Shown: one piece after another, positions 22,862-33,885 of the stretch | Position numbering within the stretch: the first letter of the stretch is position 1 | Layout of the letters: every line of letters begins with the position of its first letter | NCBI GenBank assembly: GCA_902806565.1 | Contig: CADCXA010000050.1 | Span: 186,001 to 250,000 of the forward strand | Reading direction: 5' to 3' | DNA from: Hypoxylon rubiginosum | Lineage: Eukaryota > Ascomycota > Sordariomycetes > Xylariales > Hypoxylaceae | Length of the DNA: 64,000 bases | The notes under the pieces: generated by a model | Database searches by the model: none | Told to the model about the DNA's origin: nothing | The model's input: the letters and a program-made list of their open reading frames with translations, nothing else | Made by a program: the position numbers and the translations under genes

Positions 22862-24792
22862 CGAGTAAAGGAACTAGTGATACCCATAGAGTTGCTCCGA
22901 CGGTTGCTTAACTGGATGTCAACAAGAGAAACGGCTTCCGGACGCTCATTGTTCTTCGACCTTAACCTATAGCCCTTGGAGCCCCAGCTGAGAATTAAGG
23001 GATGTGCCTCCTGAAGCTACCCCTGAAGCTATTTGTGAGCAACATTCAGTAGACGTCTAGCTACCGTCTACGATCAGCAAGCAGGAATATGCAAGGCGTA
23101 TCGTGTTAGGTCCTCGATCCAGACATTGCTAGTGGTATATTGATTTATGACCCGTCCTTCCCAGCTTTGGGGTTACAATAGTGACCCGAAAATCGGTTCC
23201 TAGCATTAGTCGAAACGAATCACCTCCGAATAAGCGCTGGACTTTCTACGTGCTTATAAGGGCATGCTTTTCGTCGCGCAAGCATTTCTCCTAGGGGCAT
23301 TACCTTAGGTACCTAGGTAAATATGAGAGGCTGAAATATGAGCCCCATAAAGATAGTACGTCAGCCAATGGCCGTAGTCTTTGGAGCTATGGTTGGGCAG
23401 CCGAGCCTAACTTTCGCAATAGAAAATTTTTGCAAAGAGCCGATGCAAGCGCGAACATATCGAAGAACGTCAAAATCCCAATCCCTTCCAACTGGACCCA
23501 AGAGGCGGTGAAGGGCTTCGCATTCGTGATCTGCTACGTGCGCGACGAGTCTACGCTGCGCAAGACGCTTGTTGGTCCCAAGATTGGGCCGGGAAGGGGC
23601 CCATCTCACATGCCAAAGCAACAGTTCGTCGTCGTAGTTTTTAACTACAGTTGGCCGCTGCGGTTCCTATTTCGACTACGAAAAGAGTAGTAAGGACACA
23701 GGTTCGCGCAGGCAATATGGCGTGGTTTTCTAGGGACCATGTTACCCTTACGGTATCATGAGACAAGGAGCTCATGCAACCCCCCACAAACGGCAACCGG
23801 GAACCTGGACTGTGATGTATACCTAAACCTGCTCGGTATACCTAAGATACATATAGGTGAGCTTCGTTGGTTCGTCATGCTCCACCTATGATAGACACCT
23901 ATGATAAAACATGGAAAGGGCGGGCATCGTCGCATCGTCGCATCGTCGTATCGATAGTCGGTTGCCAGGGATTGATTTCCTAATTTCCTAATTCGTTCTA
24001 GGAACTTTAACCAAAGTCCTTAGACAAGATTTGCGGCCCGTACCCGTGGGCTATTCCATTGCCAACTGTCACATTTCAAATCGAACTACTACAATTTCTT
24101 AGTGTCGTGGGGGGTAATCGTGTATCCTTTTTTTTTTCTTTTTCCTTTTTTTTCCCTTGGCCGTTCGTCCCGTTCTAGAACGTGTCTCTCCAATGATCAC
24201 ATCTTTTCGGGTGCCACGTCCCTCGATATGCTATATGCAGCCCGTTCTATATTGCTACGTTGCCGCGCTGCATGGGATTTGGGCACCTGACATGCAGGCA
24301 GACAAGCGTTCGGTAACTATCAACGATCGCAACAGGAAAATTGTCACTGATCGGCACTGATTGGGCCATCCGAGGCAGAGCCGTACTATAGGATGACATG
24401 ATGCTATGAAATATGCATTTAGATAGACGCATGCGTACGCTAGCTCACGTACCTTAGGTACGATTGCCTACCTAGACCTAGTACCTATGATCGTTAATTG
24501 TATCTTTATCAGGGTCTCGGAGATAGACACGTACGTCCCGGCCCTACGTATCTAGTCTACTCTCGTCTTACGGCTTTGGAAGAGAGGGGTGATATGGATG
24601 ATCGTTGTTAATAATGCAAATCAATGACCATTTAGATTTGGAGCTTAGGATGAACTAAAGCCCCCTCCAGGTCCTCCTAGCTCGTAAGTCGAATGAATAC
24701 CTCGTCATTCCCTTCCTTCTCTATACTTCATCGTCTACCTAATCTTTTGGAATTGTTTGAATTTTATCAGTGGACGGACCCTAGAACGGATC
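22862..24792. other. Intergenic region between CCA1 and the P450 gene
   Basis: About 1.9 kb without a supported gene. It has several palindromic motifs (23301-23320 and 24449-24461), a GCATCGTC triplet repeat at about 23926-23950 and a pyrimidine-rich run at 24124-24160. One 86-codon plus-strand frame at 23430-23690 has no recognisable domain and is not called. Confidence 0.45.
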
Positions 24793-26724
24793 ATGGCGTT
24801 CTTCCATCTAGACTGGTCATCTGGTGAGATTTTGCTACTGACCCTTGGAGTAGCGGTTGGTTACTACTTGGTCTCGGCTTTCATTACTTGGTATCGTCTA
24901 CGAGACATTCCAGGTCCCTTTCTTGCCTCCTTTTCGTACTTGTGGCTAGCCAATGTTGCGAAGAGCGGAAAACAGTTCTGGATCTACCGGGACATGTATA
25001 AGAAGTATGGCCCTCTCATTCGAGTCGGGCCAAACGAGCTCTCCACCGATGATCCCGAGCTCATCAGGAGAATGAATGGCGCTCGGAGCTCCTACGGAAG
25101 AGATCCAGTGAGTATCATTTCACATTACTCTATGTTCTAGGGACTGGGAGGCCTAGAGCACTTAGATGGTATACTCGAGCGGATACTCGCAGCGCTTCGA
25201 TTCACATGTGATAACTGACTCGTATAATCAAAGTGGTATGTGGCTGCCCGATTTGACCCATACCACGATAATGTTTTCACCCTTCTCGAAGCTGGGACCC
25301 ATGACAAATTCAAAGCAAAGATAGCCGGAGCGTATGGTGGCCGCGAGACGCCCGCTATCGAACCGGGAATCAATGATCAGATAAACTCTCTTCTCGACCT
25401 GATTCGCCGTAAATACATATCAAGTGACGACTCCAGCGAGTTCCATCCCGTGGAGTTTGCGGAGTTGATATCTTACTATACCGTGGACGTAATCACGAGA
25501 TCCGCTTTTGGCGAAGAGTTCGGGTGTCTCAAGACGGACTCCGATGTTCACGGGTTTCTTGCGGGGGTGAAGGAAAGCTGGGCCGGGCTGGCCATAGCCC
25601 TAGACGTACCCTACATCCGAAACATACTATTCTCGCAACTGTTCCTCAAGTTCCTCGGTCCGAAGCCAACCGATACGGCAGGAATGGGAAAACTCATGGG
25701 GTAAGCTGCAGGAGATGCGATGTGCTAGCGGGATTGAAAGAGCCACGTTAATACCGTATCCAGAATAGCGAAGGAGGTTGTGTCGAAACGTTTTGGGCCT
25801 ACCGCCGAAGATAAGAAAGACATGCTTGTGGGTCTCACCCTATCCATGGGGAAGCTTCGCAAAGTACTGACCTAAAGCCGTGTTGGAATAGGGGTCGTTC
25901 GTAAGTCACGGACTGGATCGTCAAGAGTGTGAGACGGAGGCTTTATTCATGATCATTGCTGGCTTTGAAAACACCGCGTCTGTCATCCGCACGACCTTCC
26001 TTTACCTGATGACGAATCCGCGGGTGTACCAGAAATTCAAGGAGGTTATTAAGCAAGTCGTTCAGGACGACAAGGCCTCCAGCCCTATCACTTACGAAGA
26101 AGCGAAAAAGATTCCTTACTTACAGGTAAGATATATTCAGACGAAGCTTACGTCGGAGACTTCCCAGCTGTTGCCTATGCACGCTAACTGAGCTACTGCA
26201 TAGGCCGTGATCTATGAGGGCATCAGGATGCGTCCACCGGCGCCCGGACTCTATCCGAAATCGGTGCCTCCGGAGGGTGACGTAATCCACGGGAAATTTA
26301 TACCGGGCGGCACAGCTATCGGGATGAATACGTCGGCGGTGATGCGTGCAACAGATCTCTTCGGTGCCGACGCGGACCTATTCCGGCCGGAACGTTTCAT
26401 GGAGGCGGATGAAGCGACACGCGCCGAGATGGAGCGCAATGCCGAGCTCGTGTTCGGGTACGGCCGGTGGATGTGCGCCGGTAAACCGGTGGCGTTCATG
26501 GAGCTCAACAAGATATTCTTCGAGGTGAGTGATGCCGTGTCGTGTCGTGTCGTATACGATTCTAGGGATGTGCAGGGTGCTAACCGAAGTCTGTTCACAC
26601 TCAGCTGATGCGGGCATTCGATTTCCAACTCGTAAACCCGATGAAGCCTTGGGACTCGTACAGCTACAGCCAGTTCATCGAAGAGAATATGTGGGTGCGA
26701 ATTACCAAACCGAGCACCAGCTAG
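24793..26724 (+). CDS. Cytochrome P450 monooxygenase
   Basis: Haem-thiolate monooxygenase anchored in the ER; the substrate is unknown. Six exons: 24793-25107, 25234-25700, 25764-25827, 25892-26125, 26204-26524, 26605-26724; 506 aa, a normal P450 size. An N-terminal hydrophobic anchor lies at about residues 12-38, followed by the proline-rich hinge DIPGPF. The I-helix oxygen-binding motif is AGFENT (305-310), the K-helix ExxR is E365/R368, PERF follows, and the haem loop FGYGRWMCAG carries the ligand Cys451. The loop has Trp where most P450s have Arg, a form seen in fungal pisatin-demethylase-like P450s, to which the C-terminus (KPVAFMELNKIF) also fits. ATG 24793 is chosen because upstream codons in frame start with TTG. 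No other biosynthetic genes adjoin it. Confidence 0.92.
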
Positions 26725-27107
26725 ACGGTATTCCTTTTGGTGGTATAGCATTAAGACAGAAGTTCATAATATCCGTATATAACACCATCTTGTTCGGCAT
26801 CATCAATAGTTTAGCGAAAGCTTGGACAATTGTTACTAGGGGGTGTCGATATATGCATCGCAATTTGGGGAGATGGGCCTAGAGGGTGGTATTTCTAGAA
26901 ATTATATTATTTCAATACATTCAATATGAGTTTACACATCTCACATTAGAAAAGCCTTAAGCTTTACTTGGGTACCTACCTCCTATATATCGTATAAATC
27001 AATAAACCAATGGATCTATGTCCGTGTAGAGCCGAAACCTTTGTAAACCAATGCGCCTTGAGTGTTCATATTTTTCCCTTTGACTCTTCCCGTTCGTTTC
27101 GGACATC
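26725..27107. other. Convergent 3' intergenic region
   Basis: AT-rich spacer between the P450 stop and the stop of the small minus-strand gene. An apparent continuation of coding sequence to 26882 is an out-of-frame read of the last P450 exon and 3' UTR. It includes a GGTACCTACC motif at 26971-26980. Confidence 0.45.
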
Positions 27108-27545
27108 TCAATCATCCCTTACTGGCGTATTCAACCTGTCCCTAAGCTCTCTTCCTCTGGATTGGAGCAAAACACTGGTATGGGCAAGTAGATTATCTCG
27201 GAACTCTTCCACTTCCGTGCATGTCTCTTGAAGGAGCTCTCCATCCGCAACAAGGCCCTCTAGTTGATTTACTGTAACAAAAGTCAGCGATTGCTTTCAT
27301 AAGAGCTTGGTGATGTTAAAAAAGGGTTTCAGGAGCAATTAGTTCTGAAGAACCTTGACTGACACGAATCCAGAGACAGGCTAAAGGGGGGAGAGTGTTC
27401 CAAAGTACATACGGAAAGGCTCCCATGAGTTTTCTTCTATGTCATCTCCCTTTTCCGCGACTTTCTGTTGTGCCCTGAGACCATCGAGCAGCGTTTGATT
27501 GGCTCCTTCGACTTGTCGTTTATAGTCTTCATCTTGATTTGGCAT
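27108..27545 (-). CDS. Small coiled-coil-like hypothetical protein
   Basis: Two exons on minus, 27545-27413 and 27271-27108, separated by a 141-bp GT-AG intron, give 98 aa. The product starts MPNQDEDYKRQVEGANQTL, is rich in Glu, Asp, Gln, Leu and Arg, and has regular spacing of leucines in the second exon that suggests a helix or coiled coil; it ends NTPVRDD. There is no signal peptide or membrane segment. I do not recognise a family. Support comes from the clean splice sites and unbroken frame; the small size and lack of homology keep confidence moderate. Confidence 0.5.
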
Positions 27546-28694
27546 GGTATTTCGTGAATCTCCTAGAGACTTGCTAAGTTGACTCGACAGGCCTCAGTTC
27601 GGCACGTTTTTGCTCATTAAGTATCGAGCGACCAAGGTGTCGCATAACCCAGAAAATACCTCATCCCCCGTTGCCCCTTGGAGCCTCGATGATCTTGCTA
27701 TGTACCATTGTGAATTACTTGTGATAAAAGTCTAAGAACTTTTCACCCCGATACCGACTCGCTGTGATCGGCAGGTCGGGTGCATAATGTGGCAACATGT
27801 CGCTAATATCAGCCGCAAATAACGAGGGATCTGAGAGAATGGAAGGGAGAATCGAGTGGCATGATTCAAACCTGGTGCTTCCACATCATAGTATCTATCG
27901 TTTTACATCTGATGGAGTGAACTATACTGTGGAATGACTCTACAGCGGTATGAAAAGGCCCATTTCGGTGTCCACATTCGGATAAAACTCCTTGACGGTC
28001 GGGCCAAATAGCACTGACATCACCTTGTGGCTTAGTAATTGGCCATCTAGCCCTGTCAAAGTGGTCCTGCATAAACGAGTACTGATTTGGTATGGTAAGC
28101 TAGTTCACGCCATCTAGGCGTTATGAGAAGCCCCGTGGTTGGTACATTGCAGGATAGGTATAATGTGTCAGCACCTCCTTAAAACAAAGAGTTGACAGGG
28201 AATATCTAGCACTACCCATGTTCGACCATAAATTCGTAAATCGGACTTCCCGAGTCGGTGTGGACAGGACGCAACGTTGACTCGCAGTTCCATCCATATG
28301 ACAGCCCGTATAACAGTCGAATTACCCCTTTTACCCCTTTTACCCCTTTTCACTTGTTGTATTGAGTTGGTGTTTATGATCATGTCTTTTCGTCCCATAG
28401 TTTCTACCCAATATGGGTACCTAACTTACCTCTGTGCAAGTACTTTACGTACATAATAGGTGTAAAACAATGCTTGCGGAGTACAATAAAAAGGGTTTAT
28501 GTTCAAGCATCAATCGACTTATAGAATCGCTACTAATTCTTTCACTATTAATTTCCTCAAATATTTCAATAATAGTGAGAATTTTCGCTACCTATGTAAG
28601 AGGTACTAATTCTTCATCCAGCTCTTGGTCATTCATGCCATTATCACACTTTGAAACCCCGAATGTATATCCCTGAAATTCTAGGTTGATTGCC
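27546..28694. other. Intergenic region
   Basis: No gene is supported. A 9-bp tandem TTACCCCTT (three copies) is at 28322-28348 and the region to its right becomes AT-rich. It presumably includes the promoter of the small gene on the left and the 3' UTR of the zinc-domain gene on the right. Confidence 0.4.
28322..28348. repeat. 9-bp tandem repeat, unit TTACCCCTT, 3 copies
   Basis: Three exact copies in an otherwise gene-free spacer; read on minus it is AAGGGGTAA. Confidence 0.8.
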
Positions 28695-29559
28695 CTAGAT
28701 GTTGCTCATAAACGCGGGAATGTGATATGAGGTGACGCAACCCTTGACTCGCCCAGGGCGCTCGACTAAGTCCTGGCCGCAACAATCGTATTTAAACCCT
28801 CCCGGATAGAGCCAACGGGCCTCAGGCGTATCCATAGGGTCCTTCACATCCTTTTTGTTCCATACATCTGCTGTTTGGTCAAGCCGAATTGTTCCTGCCA
28901 TAAGCGTATTAGTGGGAATACTTTGACAGAAGCGAGGCAAGGTAAATTTGGTGAAAGTTGACAAAGCGAAATGACTTACCGGAATGATAGCGACATGCCA
29001 TGGAATGATTAGCTGCTAAATGGTACCAAGTATTGCAATTCTTGCACAGCAGGTCCGTAGGCTGCTCTATTATTCCACCTTGCGTAGCGGGTATGATTCC
29101 TATCATCCCAGGTGTTGTCGTCACCATTGGAGGCCAAGGGGCTGGAGGTGGGGCAGGGTATTGACCGGTATAAGTGGATTGGTGTGCAGCGGACATTTGG
29201 AAACTTGGCTGCGGTTGGGTTTGGGTAGAAGACACCAGTTTCATTTTCATTATCTCCTTAAGCGCTGGTTCCAAAGCTAGTTCTGCCTCTTTGATGCAAG
29301 CTAAGCTACGTTGAAGCTGCTGCTTGTGTTCTGCTAGTTTCGCCTTCTTCCAAGCCTCATTTCTAGCAGCGGTTGCTCTGCTTTGTGCGTTGCTACGTTG
29401 ACTGTCGTCTTGACATCTGTCAAGACCGTCCAAACAGTTGATGACCCGCCCTCGCATCAGAGCGCTTTCTTCGCACATCTCAAGGACAAGTTCCCGGAGA
29501 CCTTCAATGCTCATCTTCTGGATGTTGTTTGATATTCTATCCAAGTTTCTTTGTGCCAT
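28695..29559 (-). CDS. CHORD-like zinc-binding domain protein
   Basis: Two exons on minus, 29559-28980 and 28894-28695, give 259 aa. The N-terminal half is helical and charged; a Pro/Gln-rich linker follows; the C-terminal part carries a zinc-ligand pattern resembling CHORD-type domains: C172-x2-C175, then an Asn, CRYHSG, a spacer, YPGGFKYDCCGQ, GCVTSYH. Related fungal proteins show the same order of CxxC, CxYHxG, W/Y-x-CC and GCxxxxH; the function of that group is not established. The 85-bp intron falls right after CRYHS, inside the zinc domain, so only the spliced product has a full ligand set. It may be an intracellular adaptor; that is inference. Family name uncertain, gene model good. 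Confidence 0.78.
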
Positions 29560-30385
29560 GTTCGCGGAGTAAAATTTCTTGACGATGCTTAAAACGGAGA
29601 ATACTTCGGGAGTTGCTAATACGGAATAGCATCGAACACATATGCTATCTAGGTAGACTTTGTAAGTTACATAGGCAGGTACTAATGGAAGACACCGAGA
29701 GATTTTATATGTCTAGGGCAATATAATGACTGGAGTGATAAAATGGTGATGTTCTAATATGAGTACTCTTACAAGTAATGTTGCCTTACGTGGCATCCTA
29801 CCTGCCTAACTCTACGGCAATAGCATTTTCAGGGAAACAATGGTATCTACCTAGCAACGCGTGGTTGACACATTGATCTGTGAAATGAATGCAATCAGGG
29901 CGTTGGTGTGTGTCACTCTTCAAATGATTTCTGAGTAGGTCAAACACAGAGGTTTACTCAGCAACTGTGTGTTGTATACTGATTAGCCGTCAATAGTTGT
30001 GACTAATAAATAATCTCCTACCTCTTTGGCTATGGATAGTTCCCCTTTTATTTCTACCTAGTATTAACTTCTTGTTTATATAGCGTCACGCCAAACTGCG
30101 CGAGGAATTTAAGGTAGTCTACTAGGAGGTAGGTATCCATTCTGACGAGTAGCCTTCACGCAAAACAAAAAGATTTCAGGTTTTCAGATGGGATCCTTTC
30201 CTTTTTTAAGTTTAGATGAATGATTGCCTAGTTGCAATACAGTCTCCCAGCCACCCCCTATTTTTGCCATTTTTAATTCAAGTCCTTATCCATTTGTAAT
30301 TAAACGAGTAAAAAAGTTTGATAGGTACCTATGTGCTTGAAACCCTAAATGCTGTTGCATCTGATATTGTGAGCATAGTGATTCG
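29560..30385. other. AT-rich intergenic region
   Basis: About 0.8 kb without coding signal. It should contain the promoter of the zinc-domain gene and the 3' UTR of the DUF3405 gene, both on minus. Confidence 0.45.
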
Positions 30386-32257
30386 TTACTTTTCTTTGAC
30401 GGGGTGAAGCAACATAGGGGGCAGATGCTGTCCCTCTGTATACGCTTCCCACATCTCCGCAGCAGCGCCGGCCGTGAACCAATAGCTTGCCTTCCACCAG
30501 GGACCTGCCTGCCATCCATCCTTCATATAAATCATCGAAGGCGCGTACCCTCCAGCTTTAGAGTGCAGCGGACCCTTGTTGATTTCAGCATCGAATTTTT
30601 CTATCTTCATTTCATCCGCGAAATAGATAGGATGCGGTACTGTTACAGCTTTGAGGCCGTGTAGAAGTGAGAAGGTCTCCAGAGTAGCCTCGCTGACTAG
30701 CCATTGACCCCTTTCTCGTTGGGCATTGCTTACAAGCTGCAGCAAACGCCTGGAAGATCGGGTGATGCTCACGATGGCGGCCCGTCGCGGCGTCGCTGTG
30801 CTTTCCGTAAATCCGTGAATGCCGTCCTCGTATATCCAGTTCGTGCCAACCGGGTCGATCATAGGCATAAAGCTTATAAGGTCAGCCTCTTCGCCGACGC
30901 CCCAGTTCCCCTTGATACGCGAAGGTGCCTGGCTGTTAATGAATAGATTAGGACCGTTCTTATAAGAGAGGATTCTGAAGAAGGGGGAGGGTGGTAGATT
31001 CAGTCCTGTCAACTAGAACATCATGATTCCCAAAACTGGCTGAAAAGGGGTAAGATAGCAATGGATTTCACATACGGTCCTTGAGATACGAAGTCCGAGG
31101 TGGGCACGGGGCCCCAGACGCCAGTATCACCAATCTCTGCATCCACAGCACTGCTAAACGCATCGTAGGAATTATTATAAAGATATGGAATGTAGAAGCG
31201 GCCGTTGCGCTCCCAAAGATTACGTCGGCGTTGGGTACGGGCAAATTCGGTGGCTGACTGTAGAGTGTCGTGAACGTGACCGGTGAAACGAAGGTCCATC
31301 TCGAGCTGCCAGACATAATCGTACTGCTGGAACTTGTGCGAAAATATTTGAAGCGCTTGGTACATCTGATCTTGTGCTCTAGCAGTGTGGGTTAGCTATT
31401 GCGTTGCTCGAGGTTTGCTACTCGCGTCTACACACCCATGTTCCTGCACCCGAGGATACCACGTCTTGAGTGTTCTTTCGTTGAATAGGAGGGCCATGTC
31501 ACGAAACTCCTCTGGGACAACCTTTAGCAAGAATAGTTCGTAGGTTGCATTGTCTTCGAGGTCAACGTTCGGATCTTTGATGTTAACAAGAAAATACACC
31601 TGGTATTTCCCCTCCCGCTGTAGCGCGGCCTCGACGATTAGGGCACGCAGCCACGAAAGTCTCTTCTCGGTATACTCGTAGTTGTCCCATGTTCTTAGCA
31701 CCACCGCGACCCTATCACCGTTTCCTTTGGAAAGTGTCTCTGCTTCTGTCTGCCGCAATTCTGCTGGTCGACGCCAAGTTTGATGAGATTGCCCTTCGAG
31801 CAATGACAGTCCAGACTCATGTGCAGCACATCGTCTCTGTACCTGGCCTTTCCTACAAAGTCAGGAAATATCTTGAAGCAATAGACAGTGCTATAGACTT
31901 ACCCCATCTCACTTCGGTCCAGTTACGTCCAGAAGCGGAATGATATTGGTTTAGCCGAGAACTTGCCAAAAGACAATGGAGTGGGCTCCCTAGAGAATTA
32001 ACATCTCCTACCTGAGGTGATTTAGAAATTCCACGACAATCTTCATATCGTAACTGCTTTGGACTTGACCCTTGCCAACTTGGCCGAACTTGACATGCAG
32101 CAGATGTTGCGGAAGATGAAACTAGGGTGCTACCAAGCCCAAACGAAGACTGATATACCAACGACACAATAACAAACAAAGCGATAGCTGTGCCTAGAAT
32201 GACACGTCGTGTTACTGGCAGATAATGCATTCTAAGCCGGCGGTGTTGAAAATTCAT
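30386..32257 (-). CDS. DUF3405 type-II membrane protein
   Basis: Member of the fungal DUF3405 family, proteins with one N-terminal anchor and a large luminal or extracellular domain; the biochemical role is unproven, though glycosyltransferase-like features have been suggested. Four exons on minus: 32257-31903, 31847-31436, 31378-31076, 30932-30386; 538 aa. The anchor is at about residues 16-36 (VILGTAIALFVIVSLVY). Family hallmarks include WTEVRWGQVQRRC, VAVVLRTWDNYEYTE, YVWQLEMDLRFTGH and NWGVGEEADLISFMPMIDP. Start is ATG 32257; upstream in-frame codons begin with GTG. Introns 1 and 3 use acceptors (GAAAG at 31848 and TTAACAG at 30933) that were chosen because they alone restore family sequence; the 143-bp third intron is longer than usual. 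Confidence 0.85.
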
Positions 32258-32904
32258 GGAGCCAAAGGCATATAAACAGAGAAGACATCGCTTGTTTTTC
32301 AACACTTTAGAGAACTTCTAACCCGTCTAGTCTAAACTGGCTCACGCCTTTCCTGTTCCAACTCAGTTTGGGACAGATCATTATTGTCCAAAATTAAATA
32401 CCCAGGTAGACATACCCATACTAGACTTTTACGGCTGTTGGTTGAGAGAAATATGCGCAAAGGCCTATCACTTGCCTAACTACCTCACTACAAGGTAGCG
32501 TTGCATTTGTTGGTTCAAAGACAAACCCTTATTGAGTCGCGAATCCGACCAGCCCCTTTCTTATTGCCAGGGGTTTCTCGGCCCGAGCCACCCCATAACC
32601 TCCGGGTTCTATCTTCATTGGACAACTCGAGCGGCTCTATCTTTTATACGCAGACGTTGTTTCATCGGCGCCCATAGCATTGGCTGCATCACACCGGACC
32701 GCGCTTAAGTGTCCCATTTTTAGTAGACTCATGGGTCTCTTGTCGTTTTTTTACGGTCTTCTTCTAACCTTATGCACCCCTTTGCGTGGACAGGGTGCTA
32801 GACCGCCCTTATACGCATTCTACTTACCCCCGAAGTCCTAGATCTGTGAGTGTCTCGTCGACCATGTTGTCCTTCCCCCCTTTTCTCTTGCAAATAGCTT
32901 CAAG
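32258..32904. promoter_or_regulatory. Divergent promoter region
   Basis: A 647-bp spacer between two head-to-head starts (the DUF3405 gene and the single-pass surface protein). It has pyrimidine-rich stretches just before 32905, as is common near fungal start sites. No other gene is seen. Confidence 0.5.
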
Positions 32905-33885
32905 ATGACGAACCTAGGACCTCTTACAACAACATTCATACCTAGCGGTGCCGATTGCACGTCGACTTTCATCGGCTTTGTTAACGATAATGCGTGGGTG
33001 CAATATGGCGTGGGTGGTGGTGCGTCATCTGCCTGCTTGCCAACCTCTTTTCGGCCGTTCGCATCCTATTTCTATTCACCCGGGATTTGTCCATCAGGTT
33101 ATACTTCTGCTTGCCAAGCACAGATTTCTCCATCAACAGGCACATTGTCAGAGACGGAGGCCACATGTTGTCCTAGGTAAGTAGAACTAATGGGTGGTCA
33201 TCGAGACACTTGAAAGCAACAAGATGATGGTTCATTGCCCAGTACTAATAATCTTTCCCACTACACTCTACGGTTCACTGACCTTTGCTATCATGATAAC
33301 AGTTCCTATTCTTGTCATGATGACCGCGGCAATGATCCTTTTGGGTGCTTGTCATGTTTCGACGGATCCAAAACGTTTGCCGTTAGCACATTTTTCTTTT
33401 CGACCAACTCAGCCGGGTCGACGACGAGAATAGAGGCCGGAACGACTACTTTGGTTGTGTCAAGTAATTGCGTCAGAGCCTATGCGCCAATTGTACACGT
33501 AGCACCTGGCGACATTCTAATCACCGCTTCGACCAGTATCCCTACACTCACCCAAGCTACCTCCCAGACGAGCCATGATGACTTTAGCATAATTGCGCTA
33601 ACCGTACCGCCGATTGCGACGGGCAATGCTCAGCCTGGCTCCTCAGGCCTGAGTAGCGGAGCTGCGGCCGGGATCGGGATCGGGTGTGGGCTGGGAGCTG
33701 TGTTGGTGATTGGGGCAATCGTGGCTATTTTAATGCGACGGCGGAAGCTGTCTACACAGTTCGAACCTGCAGCACAAAACCCTTCAACGTACCAAGACAA
33801 TAAATTACAGCAACAGACTCAAGATCAACAGCATCCTTACGAGTTAGCCACAGAGGGGGAAAGTGGTGCCGTTCAGTGGAGTTAA
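32905..33885 (+). CDS. Cysteine-rich single-pass surface protein
   Basis: Two exons, 32905-33176 and 33303-33885, joined across a 126-bp intron, give 284 aa. The N-terminal half is an extracellular cysteine-rich domain of a type common in filamentous ascomycetes: it opens MTNLGPLTTTF, then has YYSPGICPSGY-like SYFYSPGICPSGYTSAC and, across the splice junction, ETEATCCPSSYSCHDD. A glycine/alanine-rich linker leads to one transmembrane helix (about residues 190-212, AVLVIGAIVAIL) with a basic stop-transfer RRRK and a Gln-rich cytosolic tail. No classical signal peptide is seen. The domain order resembles WSC/sensor-like surface proteins, but the function is unknown. A short ORF at 33194-33433 is intron plus shadow. 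Confidence 0.8.

Noticed and set aside
23430..23690. 86-codon plus-strand ORF between CCA1 and P450
   Set aside because: No recognised domain, no splice partners and no second line of support; kept as intergenic.
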